Below, piece after piece: positions 46,970 through 55,179 of a DNA stretch of 64,000 nucleotides. Both the position numbers and the translations under genes were made by a program. Each line of letters opens with the position of its first letter. Position 1 is the stretch's first letter. The stretch covers positions 124,001-188,000 of the forward strand of contig NZ_CABVGP010000004.1 of NCBI RefSeq assembly GCF_902497555.1, in the 5' to 3' direction. This DNA comes from Amycolatopsis camponoti (GTDB taxonomy: Bacteria > Actinomycetota > Actinomycetes > Mycobacteriales > Pseudonocardiaceae). The notes beneath the pieces were generated by a model. The model saw nothing but the letters and a program-made list of their open reading frames with translations. It ran no database searches and had not been told where the DNA came from.

Positions 46970-47876
46970 GCAGCGGCGCCAGCGTCCGGATCCCCGCCGT
47001 CACCGCGGCGCGGCCCTTCGCCGAGCTCACCGGCGGCTGCTGCGTCATCAGCACCACCACGTACCGGCCACCCACCACCCCGGTCGTGTTCAGCACCAGC
47101 GCGTTCCGCAGGATCATCCACCCCTGCTTGATCTGCCACGAACGCCCCGGCAAGCCGTCCGGGATCCCGAAGTACTGGTCCCACCCGTCGTCGGCCGGGT
47201 TGCGCGCGTCGCCCAGCGCCGCCAGCAACGGCGCCGCCACGTCGTCGGGCACCTCGTCCAGCAGGTACTCGTACGTCGCCACCACGTCGTTCGCCGTCGT
47301 CTTCGCCATTCCCCACTGGGTCGGATCGGCCGGCGGCGTCGTGTGGGAGAGCCCGATCAGCGCCGCCGTGCGGGTCACGATGGCGTTGCCGCCGTTCTGC
47401 TCCCAGAACGCCGACGCGATCGCGTCGTTGCTGCCCTCCAGCATGTCGGTCAGGTCCTCGACGGCGTCCGCGTCCGGCAGCGCCCAGCCGCCGTCCGAGC
47501 GGACCTCGTCGATCGCGATCAGGAGCTTGACCACCGAGGCCGTGTAGTACGGCCGGTCCGCGTCGAGGGAGGCCAGTTCCTTGCCGGATTCGCGGTCGTA
47601 CAGGACGAACCCGACACTGGTGCCACGGGACGCCGCCGTCACCGCGTCGCTCACCTCGCGAGCGACCGACGACAGGTCGGGGTACGGGACCTCGGACGTC
47701 GAGGCCACCGGGCTGACCTCCGTGTCGTCGGGGGTATCGGGAGCGTCCGGGGCACGCGGAGAGGTCGCCGCCACCGTCGCCGCCCGGTGCCCGTCGACGA
47801 CGACCACCACCCCGGTCGTCAGGACGGCCGCCGCCAGCCCCGCGCTCGCCACGATCCACCGGATCCGTCTTCCCAT
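46947..47876 (-). CDS. Exported serine hydrolase, class A beta-lactamase fold
   Basis: 309 residues. N-terminal membrane anchor or signal (WIVASAGLAAAVLTTGVVVVV), then an Asp/Pro-rich linker to about residue 65, then the penicillin-binding fold. Catalytic motif SxxK is TASVVKLL, the SDN-like motif is GSNDA, and KTG is replaced by KQG (WQIKQGWM). The missing Thr suggests weak or no beta-lactam turnover. It is more likely to act on peptidoglycan or another extracytoplasmic substrate, or as a pseudo-enzyme. Convergent with the flavin-reductase gene. Confidence 0.8.
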   Translation of the reverse strand: MGRRIRWIVASAGLAAAVLTTGVVVVVDGHRAATVAATSPRAPDAPDTPDDTEVSPVASTSEVPYPDLSSVAREVSDAVTAASRGTSVGFVLYDRESGKELASLDADRPYYTASVVKLLIAIDEVRSDGGWALPDADAVEDLTDMLEGSNDAIASAFWEQNGGNAIVTRTAALIGLSHTTPPADPTQWGMAKTTANDVVATYEYLLDEVPDDVAAPLLAALGDARNPADDGWDQYFGIPDGLPGRSWQIKQGWMILRNALVLNTTGVVGGRYVVVLMTQQPPVSSAKGRAAVTAGIRTLAPLLTRLDAT

Positions 47877-47970
47877 GCCTGGTCAACGCCCGGCGGTCCC
47901 GGATCGACCTGTCGTTTCGCTGTGTCTTGCTGTGGGAATACTGTGGCCGCCGCCGGGCGTAGGTCATGGT

Positions 47971-48894
47971 GTGAGCGACTTGAAGATTCTCGTGGTGGGC
48001 GCCGGCGCGACCGGTGGGTACTTCGGTGGACGGCTGCTGCAGGCGGGCCGCGACGTCACCTTCCTGGTGCGGCCGGGCCGGGCGAAGCTGCTGCGGGACC
48101 GCGGCTTGCGCATCACCGGACTCGGTGAGGACACCGTCCTCGAACCGGCGCTCGTGGAGACCGGATCCCTCGACGGGACCTACGACCTCGTGCTGCTGGC
48201 CGTCAAGGCGACCGGTCTCACCTCGGCCATCGACGATTTCGCTCCCGCGGTCGGCCCCGGCACGCTGATCCTCCCGTTCCTCAACGGGCTCGCGCACCTC
48301 GACGCGCTCGACGCGCGGTTCGGCGAGGACGCCGTGCTCGGCGGGGTCGCCAAGGTGCAGACGACCATCGACGACGACGGCGCGATCCGGCGGCTCGGCC
48401 CGCTGCAGAGCCTGGACTACGGCGCTCGCACGGAACCCGCGCCCGGAAAGCTCGCCGACGTCGACGCCGCGCTGAAGAACGCCGGGTTCGCCGCCGCCCT
48501 GGACGAGCGGATCACCGAGTCGATGTGGGCGAAGTGGGTGTTCATCGCCGCGATCGGCGCGGTGAACAGCCTGATGCGCGGCACGATCGGCGACGTCGTC
48601 GCCGTGCCCGGCGGCACGGAGTTCGCCGAAGCCGTCGTGGCCGAAGCGGCCGCGGTCGCCGAGGCGGCCGGATACCCGGTGCCCGAAGCGGGTCTCGCGG
48701 CGACGCGCCGGGCCGTCACCGACCCCGGGACGGGTGGATCTTCGCTCTACCGGGATCTGCTCGGGGGTCACTCGGTCGAGGGCGACCAGATCTTCGGGGA
48801 TCTCACCGCGCGTGCCCGTGAGCTGGGCGTTGCCGTGCCGCTGCTCGATCTCGTCACCCTCCAGCTGCGCGTGCACCAGCACCGCATCGGGTGA
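47971..48894 (+). CDS. Ketopantoate reductase-family NADPH oxidoreductase (PanE/ApbA)
   Basis: 307 residues from the GTG at 47971. Nucleotide-binding GAGATGGYFGGRLLQAG at the start, the catalytic-type Lys in LAVKATGL, and the C-terminal helical domain with SMWAKWVFIAAIGAVNSLMRGTIGDV (Lys, Asn) are all PanE-like. The family includes true ketopantoate reductase (vitamin B5) and many paralogues of unknown substrate. No pantothenate gene is near, so the symbol is withheld. Confidence 0.85.
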   Translation: MSDLKILVVGAGATGGYFGGRLLQAGRDVTFLVRPGRAKLLRDRGLRITGLGEDTVLEPALVETGSLDGTYDLVLLAVKATGLTSAIDDFAPAVGPGTLILPFLNGLAHLDALDARFGEDAVLGGVAKVQTTIDDDGAIRRLGPLQSLDYGARTEPAPGKLADVDAALKNAGFAAALDERITESMWAKWVFIAAIGAVNSLMRGTIGDVVAVPGGTEFAEAVVAEAAAVAEAAGYPVPEAGLAATRRAVTDPGTGGSSLYRDLLGGHSVEGDQIFGDLTARARELGVAVPLLDLVTLQLRVHQHRIG

Positions 48895-49056
48895 TCCGGT
48901 CACCGAGTGCGCTTTGCCCGCGCAGGCCGGTGATCGTGGTCTTTCGGGCACCCGCGTGGCGGCGCCGACGCGGGGTCCGCGGGCACTGATAACCTTCGGC
49001 AGGAAAGTTGCTTGAGGGTTTGACGGCTTGGATTCCACAAGAAGCAGCGAGGGGAA

Positions 49057-49899
49057 ATGGCGGACAGGTTCGAGTTCGTCCTCGAGGTCGTCGAAGCCCT
49101 CGTCGTCGGCCGGGCGACCGGTGGCGACGTCCGGCGCTACCCGTTGCGCGCGGGCAACCTCCCGACGGACCCGGTGCGGTTCGTGCGGGTCGCGCGCCAG
49201 GTCTACGACGCGCTCGAGGAGCGACGGCTTTCGGTGTCGGGCGAACTGCACCCCGGGGTGCGGACGGCGTTCGAGCTGCTGGCCGAGCCACGCGTTTCGG
49301 TTGCGGTGAGCGGGATCGACGGCCTCGGCGCCGACGTCGCCGTGCTGGTGGTCACCGACGGCGCCCAGGCGCTCGGCATCACCCAGGCCCCGGACACCGA
49401 CGAGCTGCTGTTTTCGCTGTTCGCCGACGAAGAGCTGGTCGAGGTCGTCACCGGCGTGCTGCCCCCGGCCCCGGCCGCGACGACCGGCAAGCACGTCGTG
49501 CACCGCGCCGCCGGGCGCGAGGTCTCGGCGATGACGGCGAAGCGGCTCGCGGACGCCGAGTTCGACGAGGAAGAGACCGACGCCTTCGGCATGATCGAGG
49601 TCAAGGCCGTGGTGCGACCCGGCCGGCGGCCGCCGTCGCCGAAGCCGTCGGACGTCGCGGTGCTCGAGCGGGTGCTGGCCGAGCCGCGGCTGGGCGGCGG
49701 CCACATCGCCGTCACCGCGCAGAGCCGGCGCGGCGAGCGGCTCGCGGGCGAACCGCTGAGCTGGCTGGACACCGCCGACGGCCGCTACCTCGTGCACACC
49801 AAGACCGGCGAAGCGGGCGAACTGACGGCCGAGTACGTACCGGCCGGCCGCGCCGACCTCGCGCGCGCGATCCGCGAAGCGATCGCCGCCGTCTACTGA
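49057..49899 (+). CDS. EspG-family type VII secretion chaperone
   Basis: 280 residues from the ATG at 49057, with GAGGGG upstream. The sequence FEFVLEVVEALVVGRATGG, the mixed alpha/beta core with SGIDGLGADVAVLVVTDG and the end RADLARAIREAIAAV are characteristic of EspG/ESX-associated proteins. EspG binds the helical tip of PPE-type substrates in the cytosol and hands them to the ESX channel. First gene of a five-gene operon of substrate-like proteins; its own partner is most likely the PPE-like product two genes downstream. Confidence 0.85.
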   Translation: MADRFEFVLEVVEALVVGRATGGDVRRYPLRAGNLPTDPVRFVRVARQVYDALEERRLSVSGELHPGVRTAFELLAEPRVSVAVSGIDGLGADVAVLVVTDGAQALGITQAPDTDELLFSLFADEELVEVVTGVLPPAPAATTGKHVVHRAAGREVSAMTAKRLADAEFDEEETDAFGMIEVKAVVRPGRRPPSPKPSDVAVLERVLAEPRLGGGHIAVTAQSRRGERLAGEPLSWLDTADGRYLVHTKTGEAGELTAEYVPAGRADLARAIREAIAAVY

Positions 49900-49919
49900 C
49901 CGGGAAGGAACAGCTTCTG

Positions 49920-50387
49920 ATGACGGAAGAGACCGAGGCGACGGCCCAGGCTCTCCAGGCGACGATGCAGCTGCAGTCCGCCACGACGCCCGAGACCAAG
50001 GCGCTGGCCGCCGTCCGCGTCGGCCTGGCGGGTGCCCAGCTGAAGCGGCTCGCGCAGTCCGGCGGCTTCGCCATCGACGACACCACGGGCAACCAGCTGA
50101 TCGAGGCCCTCGAAGGCGTGCTCGAGTCCCTGGAGCAGCGCTGGGCGAACCTCCAGCGGCTGCACGACGCGCCCGCGATGAGCCGGACCGCGACCGGCCA
50201 GTGGGTTTCCGCGCACATGGTCAGCACTGCGGCCGACGAGCACGGCCTGGTGACCCAGCTGCAGGCCGCGCGGCAGGAGTTCCCGACCTACATCGAAGCC
50301 ATCAAGCTGGCGAAGCAGAACTACAAGTCCCGGGAAGAGACCACGCGCACGACGCTGACCTCGCTCCCGACCGCCGACCAGAGCTGA
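49920..50387 (+). CDS. Helical hypothetical protein of the type VII substrate operon
   Basis: 155 residues from the ATG at 49920, eight bases after GGAAGGA. Predicted mostly alpha-helical, Gln/Ala/Leu-rich (ETEATAQALQATMQLQSATT, then GNQLIEALEGVLESLEQRWANLQRL). It has no WxG motif, but two long amphipathic helices resemble the WXG100/PE scale of proteins. I do not recognise a family. Position between espG and the PPE-like gene suggests that it is the heterodimer partner or a second chaperone. Confidence 0.65.
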   Translation: MTEETEATAQALQATMQLQSATTPETKALAAVRVGLAGAQLKRLAQSGGFAIDDTTGNQLIEALEGVLESLEQRWANLQRLHDAPAMSRTATGQWVSAHMVSTAADEHGLVTQLQAARQEFPTYIEAIKLAKQNYKSREETTRTTLTSLPTADQS

Positions 50388-50401
50388 GGGAGACCGAGAC
50401 C

Positions 50402-52396
50402 GTGGCACCCACCGCCGAGTCCGTCTCGGACCCGTCGTCGCCGGACTACGACAAACGCAGTCCGCTCTACGACGTGACGGCCGATCCGTCGTCGAAGTAC
50501 TACGTCGGGCCGCTGAAGACGGACAACACACCCTCGGGTGACGAGATCCGCGAGATGGCCACCCAGCAGATCGACGACGAGATCCGGGCCGGCTGGCTCG
50601 GCCCGGCCGTCGACCCCGTGCTGCGCGACAAGAAGATCCAGGAGCTGTACCAGCAGCACCTGGACAACGCCAAGCACGGCCTCGACGAGGGCCTGACCAT
50701 GCGCGAGAACGGCGGGGCGCCGCGCACGCTGTGGGCCAACGCGAGCCACGAGCAGATGAACGACGCCATCACGCAGGACGCCAACCCGGCGACCGTCGCG
50801 GAGACGTCGGAGGAGTGGGTGGCGGTCGGCAACGACCTGGGTACCCACCAGAAGACCCTCGGCGACGCGATCAACGCGAGCACCAGCAACTGGCAGGGCG
50901 ACGCCGGTGACGCCGTCCGCGAGCACCTCGCCGGCGTCGGCAAGTGGCTGGGCGCGACCGCGCAGGGTGCCACGCTCGCCGGCCGCCAGCAGGAGATCCA
51001 CTCGCAGGCGCTCAACGAGACCCAGCGGCAGATGGTGGCCAATCCGCCGGTCCAGTTCGACCTGCAGTCCACCAACCAGAAGCTGATGTCGATGACGGAC
51101 CCGGTGCAGTACGCCGCGGCCGCCGGCGAAGCGATGCAGACCTACCGGGCGCAGACGGCCGCGCGGGACCACGCGGCGCAGATCATGACGCAGTACGACG
51201 ACACCATCGGCGGCGCGGTCGCGACGCCGCGGTTCCCGGCTCCGCCGAAGCTGCCGTCCGCGACGGCGCGTTCGGCGACCAGCCCGGCTTCGGGTGGCGC
51301 CGGTGCCGGAGCGAACGCTTCCCCGTTCCTGACGGCGCGCTCGGCGACGGATCCGGCGCTGGACCCCGAGGCGGCGGCCCGGCAGCGGGCCGGTCTCGAC
51401 GCGGCCGCGCTCGATGGCTCGGGCGGCGCCGGGGGCGGCGGCGCGGGCGGCAGCGGCGCCTTCGGCGGCGCGGGCATCCCCGGTGGCGGCTCGGGGGCCG
51501 GTGGCTCCGGCTTCTCCGGCAGTGGCATTCCCGGTGCCGGCGGCTCCGGCCCGGGCGGTTCCGGGTTCTCCGGCGCGGGCATCCCCGCCGCGTCGGGCGG
51601 CGGTGGCGCGGGCGGCGGCAGCTTCACCCCGCCGAACTTCGACGTCCCCGGCGGCACGCCCGGCGGTGGCAGCTTCACCGGCGCGGGCATCCCCGGCTCG
51701 TCGATCCCGATCGGCGGCGACTCGACCACGTCGTCCGGCTTCACGCCGTCCGGGATCGGCGGCGGTGGCGGGGGCACCGGCGGCAGCGGCTTCAACCCGG
51801 GATCGATCCCCGGGATCCCGGACACCTCGGGCGGGGGCGGCGGCGGTATCCGCGGCGGCGGCGGTATCCCCGGGTTCACCCCGCCGGGCATCGACCCGAT
51901 CACCGGCCTGCCCACCGGCACCGGCCCGGGCGGCATCCCCGGCGGCGGTAGCGGCATCGGCAAGATGCCGACCATCGGCCGCGGGGGCGGGATCAACGGC
52001 GAGAGCATCGCGAGCCGGCTCGGCGGCATCGGTGGCGGCGGCGCCGGCGGCGGTTCACTGGGCGGGATCGGCGGCGGTGGCGCGGGTGCCGGTGGTGCCG
52101 GCGGCGGCGTGCGGGGCACGGGCGCGGGCAGCCTGGGCGGCGGTGCCGCGTCCGGCGCGGCCGCGGAGGCCGAAGCGGCGGCCATGCGGAACGCGGGTGC
52201 GGCGGGCGGCAAGGCCGGTGCGGCCGGCAGCCCGGGCATGGGCGGCATGGGAGCCGGCCGCGGTGGCAAGAAGGAAGACGACAAGGAACACAAGTCGGCC
52301 GACTACCTCGAGAGCGACGACCCGAACTTCTTCGCGGGCGAAGAAGCGGTGGCGCCTCCGGTGATCGGCGACTGGAAGAACCAGGATTGGAAGTGA
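50402..52396 (+). CDS. PPE-like WxG protein with a very long Gly-rich tail
   Basis: 664 residues from the GTG at 50402. Residues 110-290 form a helical PPE/WXG-type domain with the turn NWQGDAGDAVREHL (W164, G166). From about 300 to 600 the chain is Gly/Ser/Ala with repeated S-G-x-x-G-A-G-I-P units (for example GFSGAGIP, GSFTGAGIP), ending in a charged KKEDDKEHKSADYLESDDPNFF and WKNQDWK. There is no signal peptide. This fits a type VII secretion substrate that works at the cell surface. The tail resembles PPE-MPTR or fibrous surface proteins only in composition. Confidence 0.78.
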   Translation: MAPTAESVSDPSSPDYDKRSPLYDVTADPSSKYYVGPLKTDNTPSGDEIREMATQQIDDEIRAGWLGPAVDPVLRDKKIQELYQQHLDNAKHGLDEGLTMRENGGAPRTLWANASHEQMNDAITQDANPATVAETSEEWVAVGNDLGTHQKTLGDAINASTSNWQGDAGDAVREHLAGVGKWLGATAQGATLAGRQQEIHSQALNETQRQMVANPPVQFDLQSTNQKLMSMTDPVQYAAAAGEAMQTYRAQTAARDHAAQIMTQYDDTIGGAVATPRFPAPPKLPSATARSATSPASGGAGAGANASPFLTARSATDPALDPEAAARQRAGLDAAALDGSGGAGGGGAGGSGAFGGAGIPGGGSGAGGSGFSGSGIPGAGGSGPGGSGFSGAGIPAASGGGGAGGGSFTPPNFDVPGGTPGGGSFTGAGIPGSSIPIGGDSTTSSGFTPSGIGGGGGGTGGSGFNPGSIPGIPDTSGGGGGGIRGGGGIPGFTPPGIDPITGLPTGTGPGGIPGGGSGIGKMPTIGRGGGINGESIASRLGGIGGGGAGGGSLGGIGGGGAGAGGAGGGVRGTGAGSLGGGAASGAAAEAEAAAMRNAGAAGGKAGAAGSPGMGGMGAGRGGKKEDDKEHKSADYLESDDPNFFAGEEAVAPPVIGDWKNQDWK

Positions 52397-52400
52397 CCGC

Positions 52401-52745
52401 ATGACGGCCGGCGGCTTCGAAGTCGAGCCCGACGAGCTCGTCGCGCACGCGAGCCACGTCGAGGGCCTGGTGGATCGGCTCAGCACGGCGGCTTCGGCGG
52501 CGGACTCGGCGATGTCGGATCACGCCTACGGGTTGCTGTGCGCGTTCCTCCCGCCGATCATCCGGCCGACGGGTGAGAAGGCGAAGGAAGCGCTGGACGC
52601 GTCGTCCGAAGGCGTGCGCGGCCTGGCCGACAACGTCAAGACGGCGGCGCAGTCCTACCGCGACGGCGAAGAGGGCAACGCCCAGCCGTTCGAACGGCAG
52701 CTCACGGCCGCGCCGCGCGCGGTGGAAGCGAAGGTGCGGACATGA
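52401..52745 (+). CDS. EspC-like small type VII secretion target
   Basis: 114 residues. FEVEPDELVAHASHVEGLVDRLSTAASAADSA is the start seen in the EspC/DUF2580 group of small helical secreted proteins, and GVRGLADNVKTAAQSYRDGEEGN is the matching second helix with a YxxxD/E-like YRDGEE (secretion-signal type). It probably pairs with another helical substrate. Four bases after the PPE-like gene and overlapping the next gene (ATGA). Confidence 0.78.
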   Translation: MTAGGFEVEPDELVAHASHVEGLVDRLSTAASAADSAMSDHAYGLLCAFLPPIIRPTGEKAKEALDASSEGVRGLADNVKTAAQSYRDGEEGNAQPFERQLTAAPRAVEAKVRT

Positions 52746-53290
52746 CGGGCCCGAACAACGGCCTGGGGGACCTGATCCGGGACCCCGACGAGGCGATCCG
52801 CCGGATGGACGACTGGGCGGCCGGGTTCGCGGCGAAGGCGGAGCGCTACCAGGCCGCGCAGGAGGAGACCGAACGGCTGCGGCTGACCGCGAGCAGCGGC
52901 GACGGCGCGGTCAGCGTCACCGTCGGCGCCGACGGCACGGTCACCGACCTGACGTTCAGCAACAAGATCAAGTCGTTCCCGCTGGACGAGCTGTCCCGGA
53001 CGATCCTCACGACGATGCGCCGGGCCCAGTCCGGCATCGCCGAGAAGGTGGCGGGCGTGATGTCCGAGCGGCTCGGCGACGAAGACCGCGAGACGCGGAC
53101 ACTGCTGCTGGACAACCTGCGCGGCCGGTTCCCCGACCCGGACGAGCCGGACGAGCCGCAGCCGCCCGTCGAGCCGCCGCCCGCGCCGCCGCAGCCGCCG
53201 TCCCCGGCCGGTGGTGCCGGAGCGCCTCCGGGGGCGTCGCCGCGCCGGAGGGCCACCGACCCGGACGAACAGGACAACAACCCGTGGTGA
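52742..53290 (+). CDS. YbaB/EbfC-family protein with a Pro-rich tail
   Basis: 182 residues. Residues about 12-130 match the YbaB/EbfC fold: a long helix (FAAKAERYQAAQEETERLRLT), a beta hairpin (VSVTVGADGTVTDLTFS) and a second helix. EbfC proteins bind DNA as nucleoid-associated factors. This variant has a disordered Pro/Asp tail of about 50 residues ending NNPW. In actinobacteria such variants occur next to type VII genes, where they may not act on DNA at all but as structural partners. Last gene of the operon. Confidence 0.75.
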   Translation: MTGPNNGLGDLIRDPDEAIRRMDDWAAGFAAKAERYQAAQEETERLRLTASSGDGAVSVTVGADGTVTDLTFSNKIKSFPLDELSRTILTTMRRAQSGIAEKVAGVMSERLGDEDRETRTLLLDNLRGRFPDPDEPDEPQPPVEPPPAPPQPPSPAGGAGAPPGASPRRRATDPDEQDNNPW

Positions 53291-53353
53291 CCCCCGGAGC
53301 CTGAAGACGCGGCCGGCCGGGCGGCATTGCTCGACAGACGGCGTCCGGGGGTC
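53289..53353 (+). terminator. Possible long-range stem after the type VII operon
   Basis: GACCCCCGGA (53289-53298) and TCCGGGGGTC (53344-53353) are perfectly complementary across 45 bases, starting at the EbfC-like stop codon. It may act as a terminator, or only insulate the next gene. Weak because of the large loop. Confidence 0.35.
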
Positions 53354-53365
53354 GACACTGGGCCG

Positions 53366-53902
53366 ATGACCGGCCTGATCACCGGCAGCCGTGTCCGCCT
53401 GCGCCCCGCCGCAGCCGCGGACGCCGCCCGGTTCGAGGAGATCCTGTCGCACCCGGACGTCGCCCGGTGGTGGGCGGACGCCGAGGAACCGGTGGCCACC
53501 CAGGTTTCGTACCTGCTGGACCCCGATGACGGCACCACGACGTACGCCATCGAGCACGAGGGCGTCGTCGTGGGCATCGTGCTGGCCTTCGAGGAAGCCG
53601 ACCCCCAGTACCGGCACGCCGGGATCGACATCGCGGTCCACCCGGACTGGCAGGGCCGCGGCCTCGGCTCGGACGCGATCCGGACGCTGGCCGGGCACCT
53701 GTTCTCCGTGCGCGGGCACCACCGGGTGGTGATCGATCCCGCGGCGGACAACAAGTCCGCGATCCAGCTCTACCAGTCACTCGGCTTCCAGCCGGTCGGC
53801 ACGATGCGCTCCTACGAGCGCGGTCCGGACGGCAGCTGGCACGACGGGTTGCTGATGGACCTGCTGGCCGAAGACCTCGTCCCCGCACTAGCCGGCTCAT
53901 GA
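53366..53902 (+). CDS. GNAT acetyltransferase, AAC(6')-like
   Basis: 178 residues from the ATG at 53366. Shape RLRPAAAADAARFEEILSHPDVARWW at the start and AGIDIAVHPDWQGRGLGSDAIRTLAGHLF (acetyl-CoA motif, R/Q-G-R-G-L-G) then DPAADNKSAIQLYQSLGFQPVGTMRSYERG match the group of AAC(6')-type and ribosomal-protein-type acetylases. An aminoglycoside target cannot be claimed. Its stop overlaps the start of the MHS transporter (ATGA), so they form a pair. Confidence 0.83.
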   Translation: MTGLITGSRVRLRPAAAADAARFEEILSHPDVARWWADAEEPVATQVSYLLDPDDGTTTYAIEHEGVVVGIVLAFEEADPQYRHAGIDIAVHPDWQGRGLGSDAIRTLAGHLFSVRGHHRVVIDPAADNKSAIQLYQSLGFQPVGTMRSYERGPDGSWHDGLLMDLLAEDLVPALAGS

Positions 53903-55179
53903 GCGCGGCTCCGGCCGAGGCGACTCGGCAGCTGCGGCGGGTCGCCGTCGCGAGCGCGATCGGGACCACGATCGAGTGGTACGACTACTTCATCTACAGC
54001 ACGGCGACGGCGCTCGTGTTCGGCAAGCTCTTCTTCACGACGCTCTCCCCGGCCTCCGGCACCCTCGCCGCGTTCGCGACGCTCGGCGTCGGGTTCCTGG
54101 CCCGCCCGGTCGGCGGGATCCTGTGGGGCCACTTCGGCGACCGCGTGGGCCGCAAGGCGATGCTGGTGCTGTCCCTGCTGCTGATGGGCGTGGCGACGGT
54201 CGGCGTCGGCCTGCTGCCCACGTACTCCGCGATCGGTGTCTGGGCCCCGATCCTGCTGTTGGTCCTGCGGCTGCTGCAGGGCCTGAGCGCGGGTGGCGAG
54301 TGGGGTGGCGCGGCGCTGATGGCGGTCGAGCACGCGCCGGAGGGACACCGCGGCCGGTACGGCGCGTTCTCCCAGATCGGCGTCCCGGCCGGGCTGATCC
54401 TGGCGCAGCTGATGTTCTTCATCCTCGGCCGGTCCCTGACCGACGCGCAGTTCGCGGCGTGGGGCTGGCGGGTGCCGTTCCTGGCGAGCATCGTGCTCGT
54501 CGGCGTCGGCCTGGTGATCCGGTTGCGCATCGAGGAGTCACCGGTGTTCGCGCGGCTGCGGGAAGAAGGGGCGCGCAGCAGCCGGCCGATAGTCGACGTC
54601 TTCCGCGAACGGCCCCGGGCGCTGCTGGTGGCGTCGGGCAGCTTCATCGCCAACACCGCGATCGGGTACATCTTCCTGGCGTACCTGCTGTCCTACGGCA
54701 CGTCGGTGCTGAAGATCGACCGCACGACGCTGCTGGTCGTGGTCATCGTCGGCAGCGTCACGTGGTTGGTGAGCATCCTGGTGACCGCGGCGTGGTCGGA
54801 CCGGGTCGGCCGCAAACCGGTGTACCTGGCCGGGTCGATCCTGCTGGTCGTCTGGCCGATCCCGTTCTTCCTGCTGGTCGACACCAAGGCCACCGGCTGG
54901 CTGATCGTGGCCGTCGTGGTGCTGAACATCGGCCTGGGCGCGACGTACGGGCCGCAGTCGGCGTTGTTCGCGGAGCTGTTCGAGCCGCGGTACCGCTACA
55001 GCGGCGCGTCGTTCTCCTACGCGGTCGGCGCGGTGCTGGGCGGTGCCTTCGCGCCGTTGATCGCGACGAAGTTGCAGGCTGTCACGGGGACTTCGTTCTC
55101 GGTGGCGCTCTACCTCGTCGGGGTGGCGGTGCTCAGCCTGGTCGCGGTGCTGTTCATCCCGCGCTCACAACCGGTCTAG
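53899..55179 (+). CDS. MFS metabolite:H+ symporter (MHS family)
   Basis: 426 residues with 12 hydrophobic segments. The N-terminus VASAIGTTIEWYDYFIYSTATALVFGKLFF and the loop GHFGDRVGRKAMLVLSLLLMG are hallmarks of the MHS group (shikimate, alpha-ketoglutarate, proline/betaine symporters); GLSAGGEWGGAALMAVEHAP is also typical. It imports a small acid or compatible solute by proton symport; the substrate is unknown. Convergent overlap of 15 bases with the SGNH hydrolase. Confidence 0.9.
   Translation: MSAAPAEATRQLRRVAVASAIGTTIEWYDYFIYSTATALVFGKLFFTTLSPASGTLAAFATLGVGFLARPVGGILWGHFGDRVGRKAMLVLSLLLMGVATVGVGLLPTYSAIGVWAPILLLVLRLLQGLSAGGEWGGAALMAVEHAPEGHRGRYGAFSQIGVPAGLILAQLMFFILGRSLTDAQFAAWGWRVPFLASIVLVGVGLVIRLRIEESPVFARLREEGARSSRPIVDVFRERPRALLVASGSFIANTAIGYIFLAYLLSYGTSVLKIDRTTLLVVVIVGSVTWLVSILVTAAWSDRVGRKPVYLAGSILLVVWPIPFFLLVDTKATGWLIVAVVVLNIGLGATYGPQSALFAELFEPRYRYSGASFSYAVGAVLGGAFAPLIATKLQAVTGTSFSVALYLVGVAVLSLVAVLFIPRSQPV

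Noticed and set aside
51142..52293. Proline-rich reverse frame opposite the Gly-rich PPE-like tail
   Set aside because: Gly codons read backwards give Pro; no start signal or conserved motif.
53366..53902. Aminoglycoside resistance gene
   Set aside because: Only general GNAT features; nothing specific for aminoglycoside binding.
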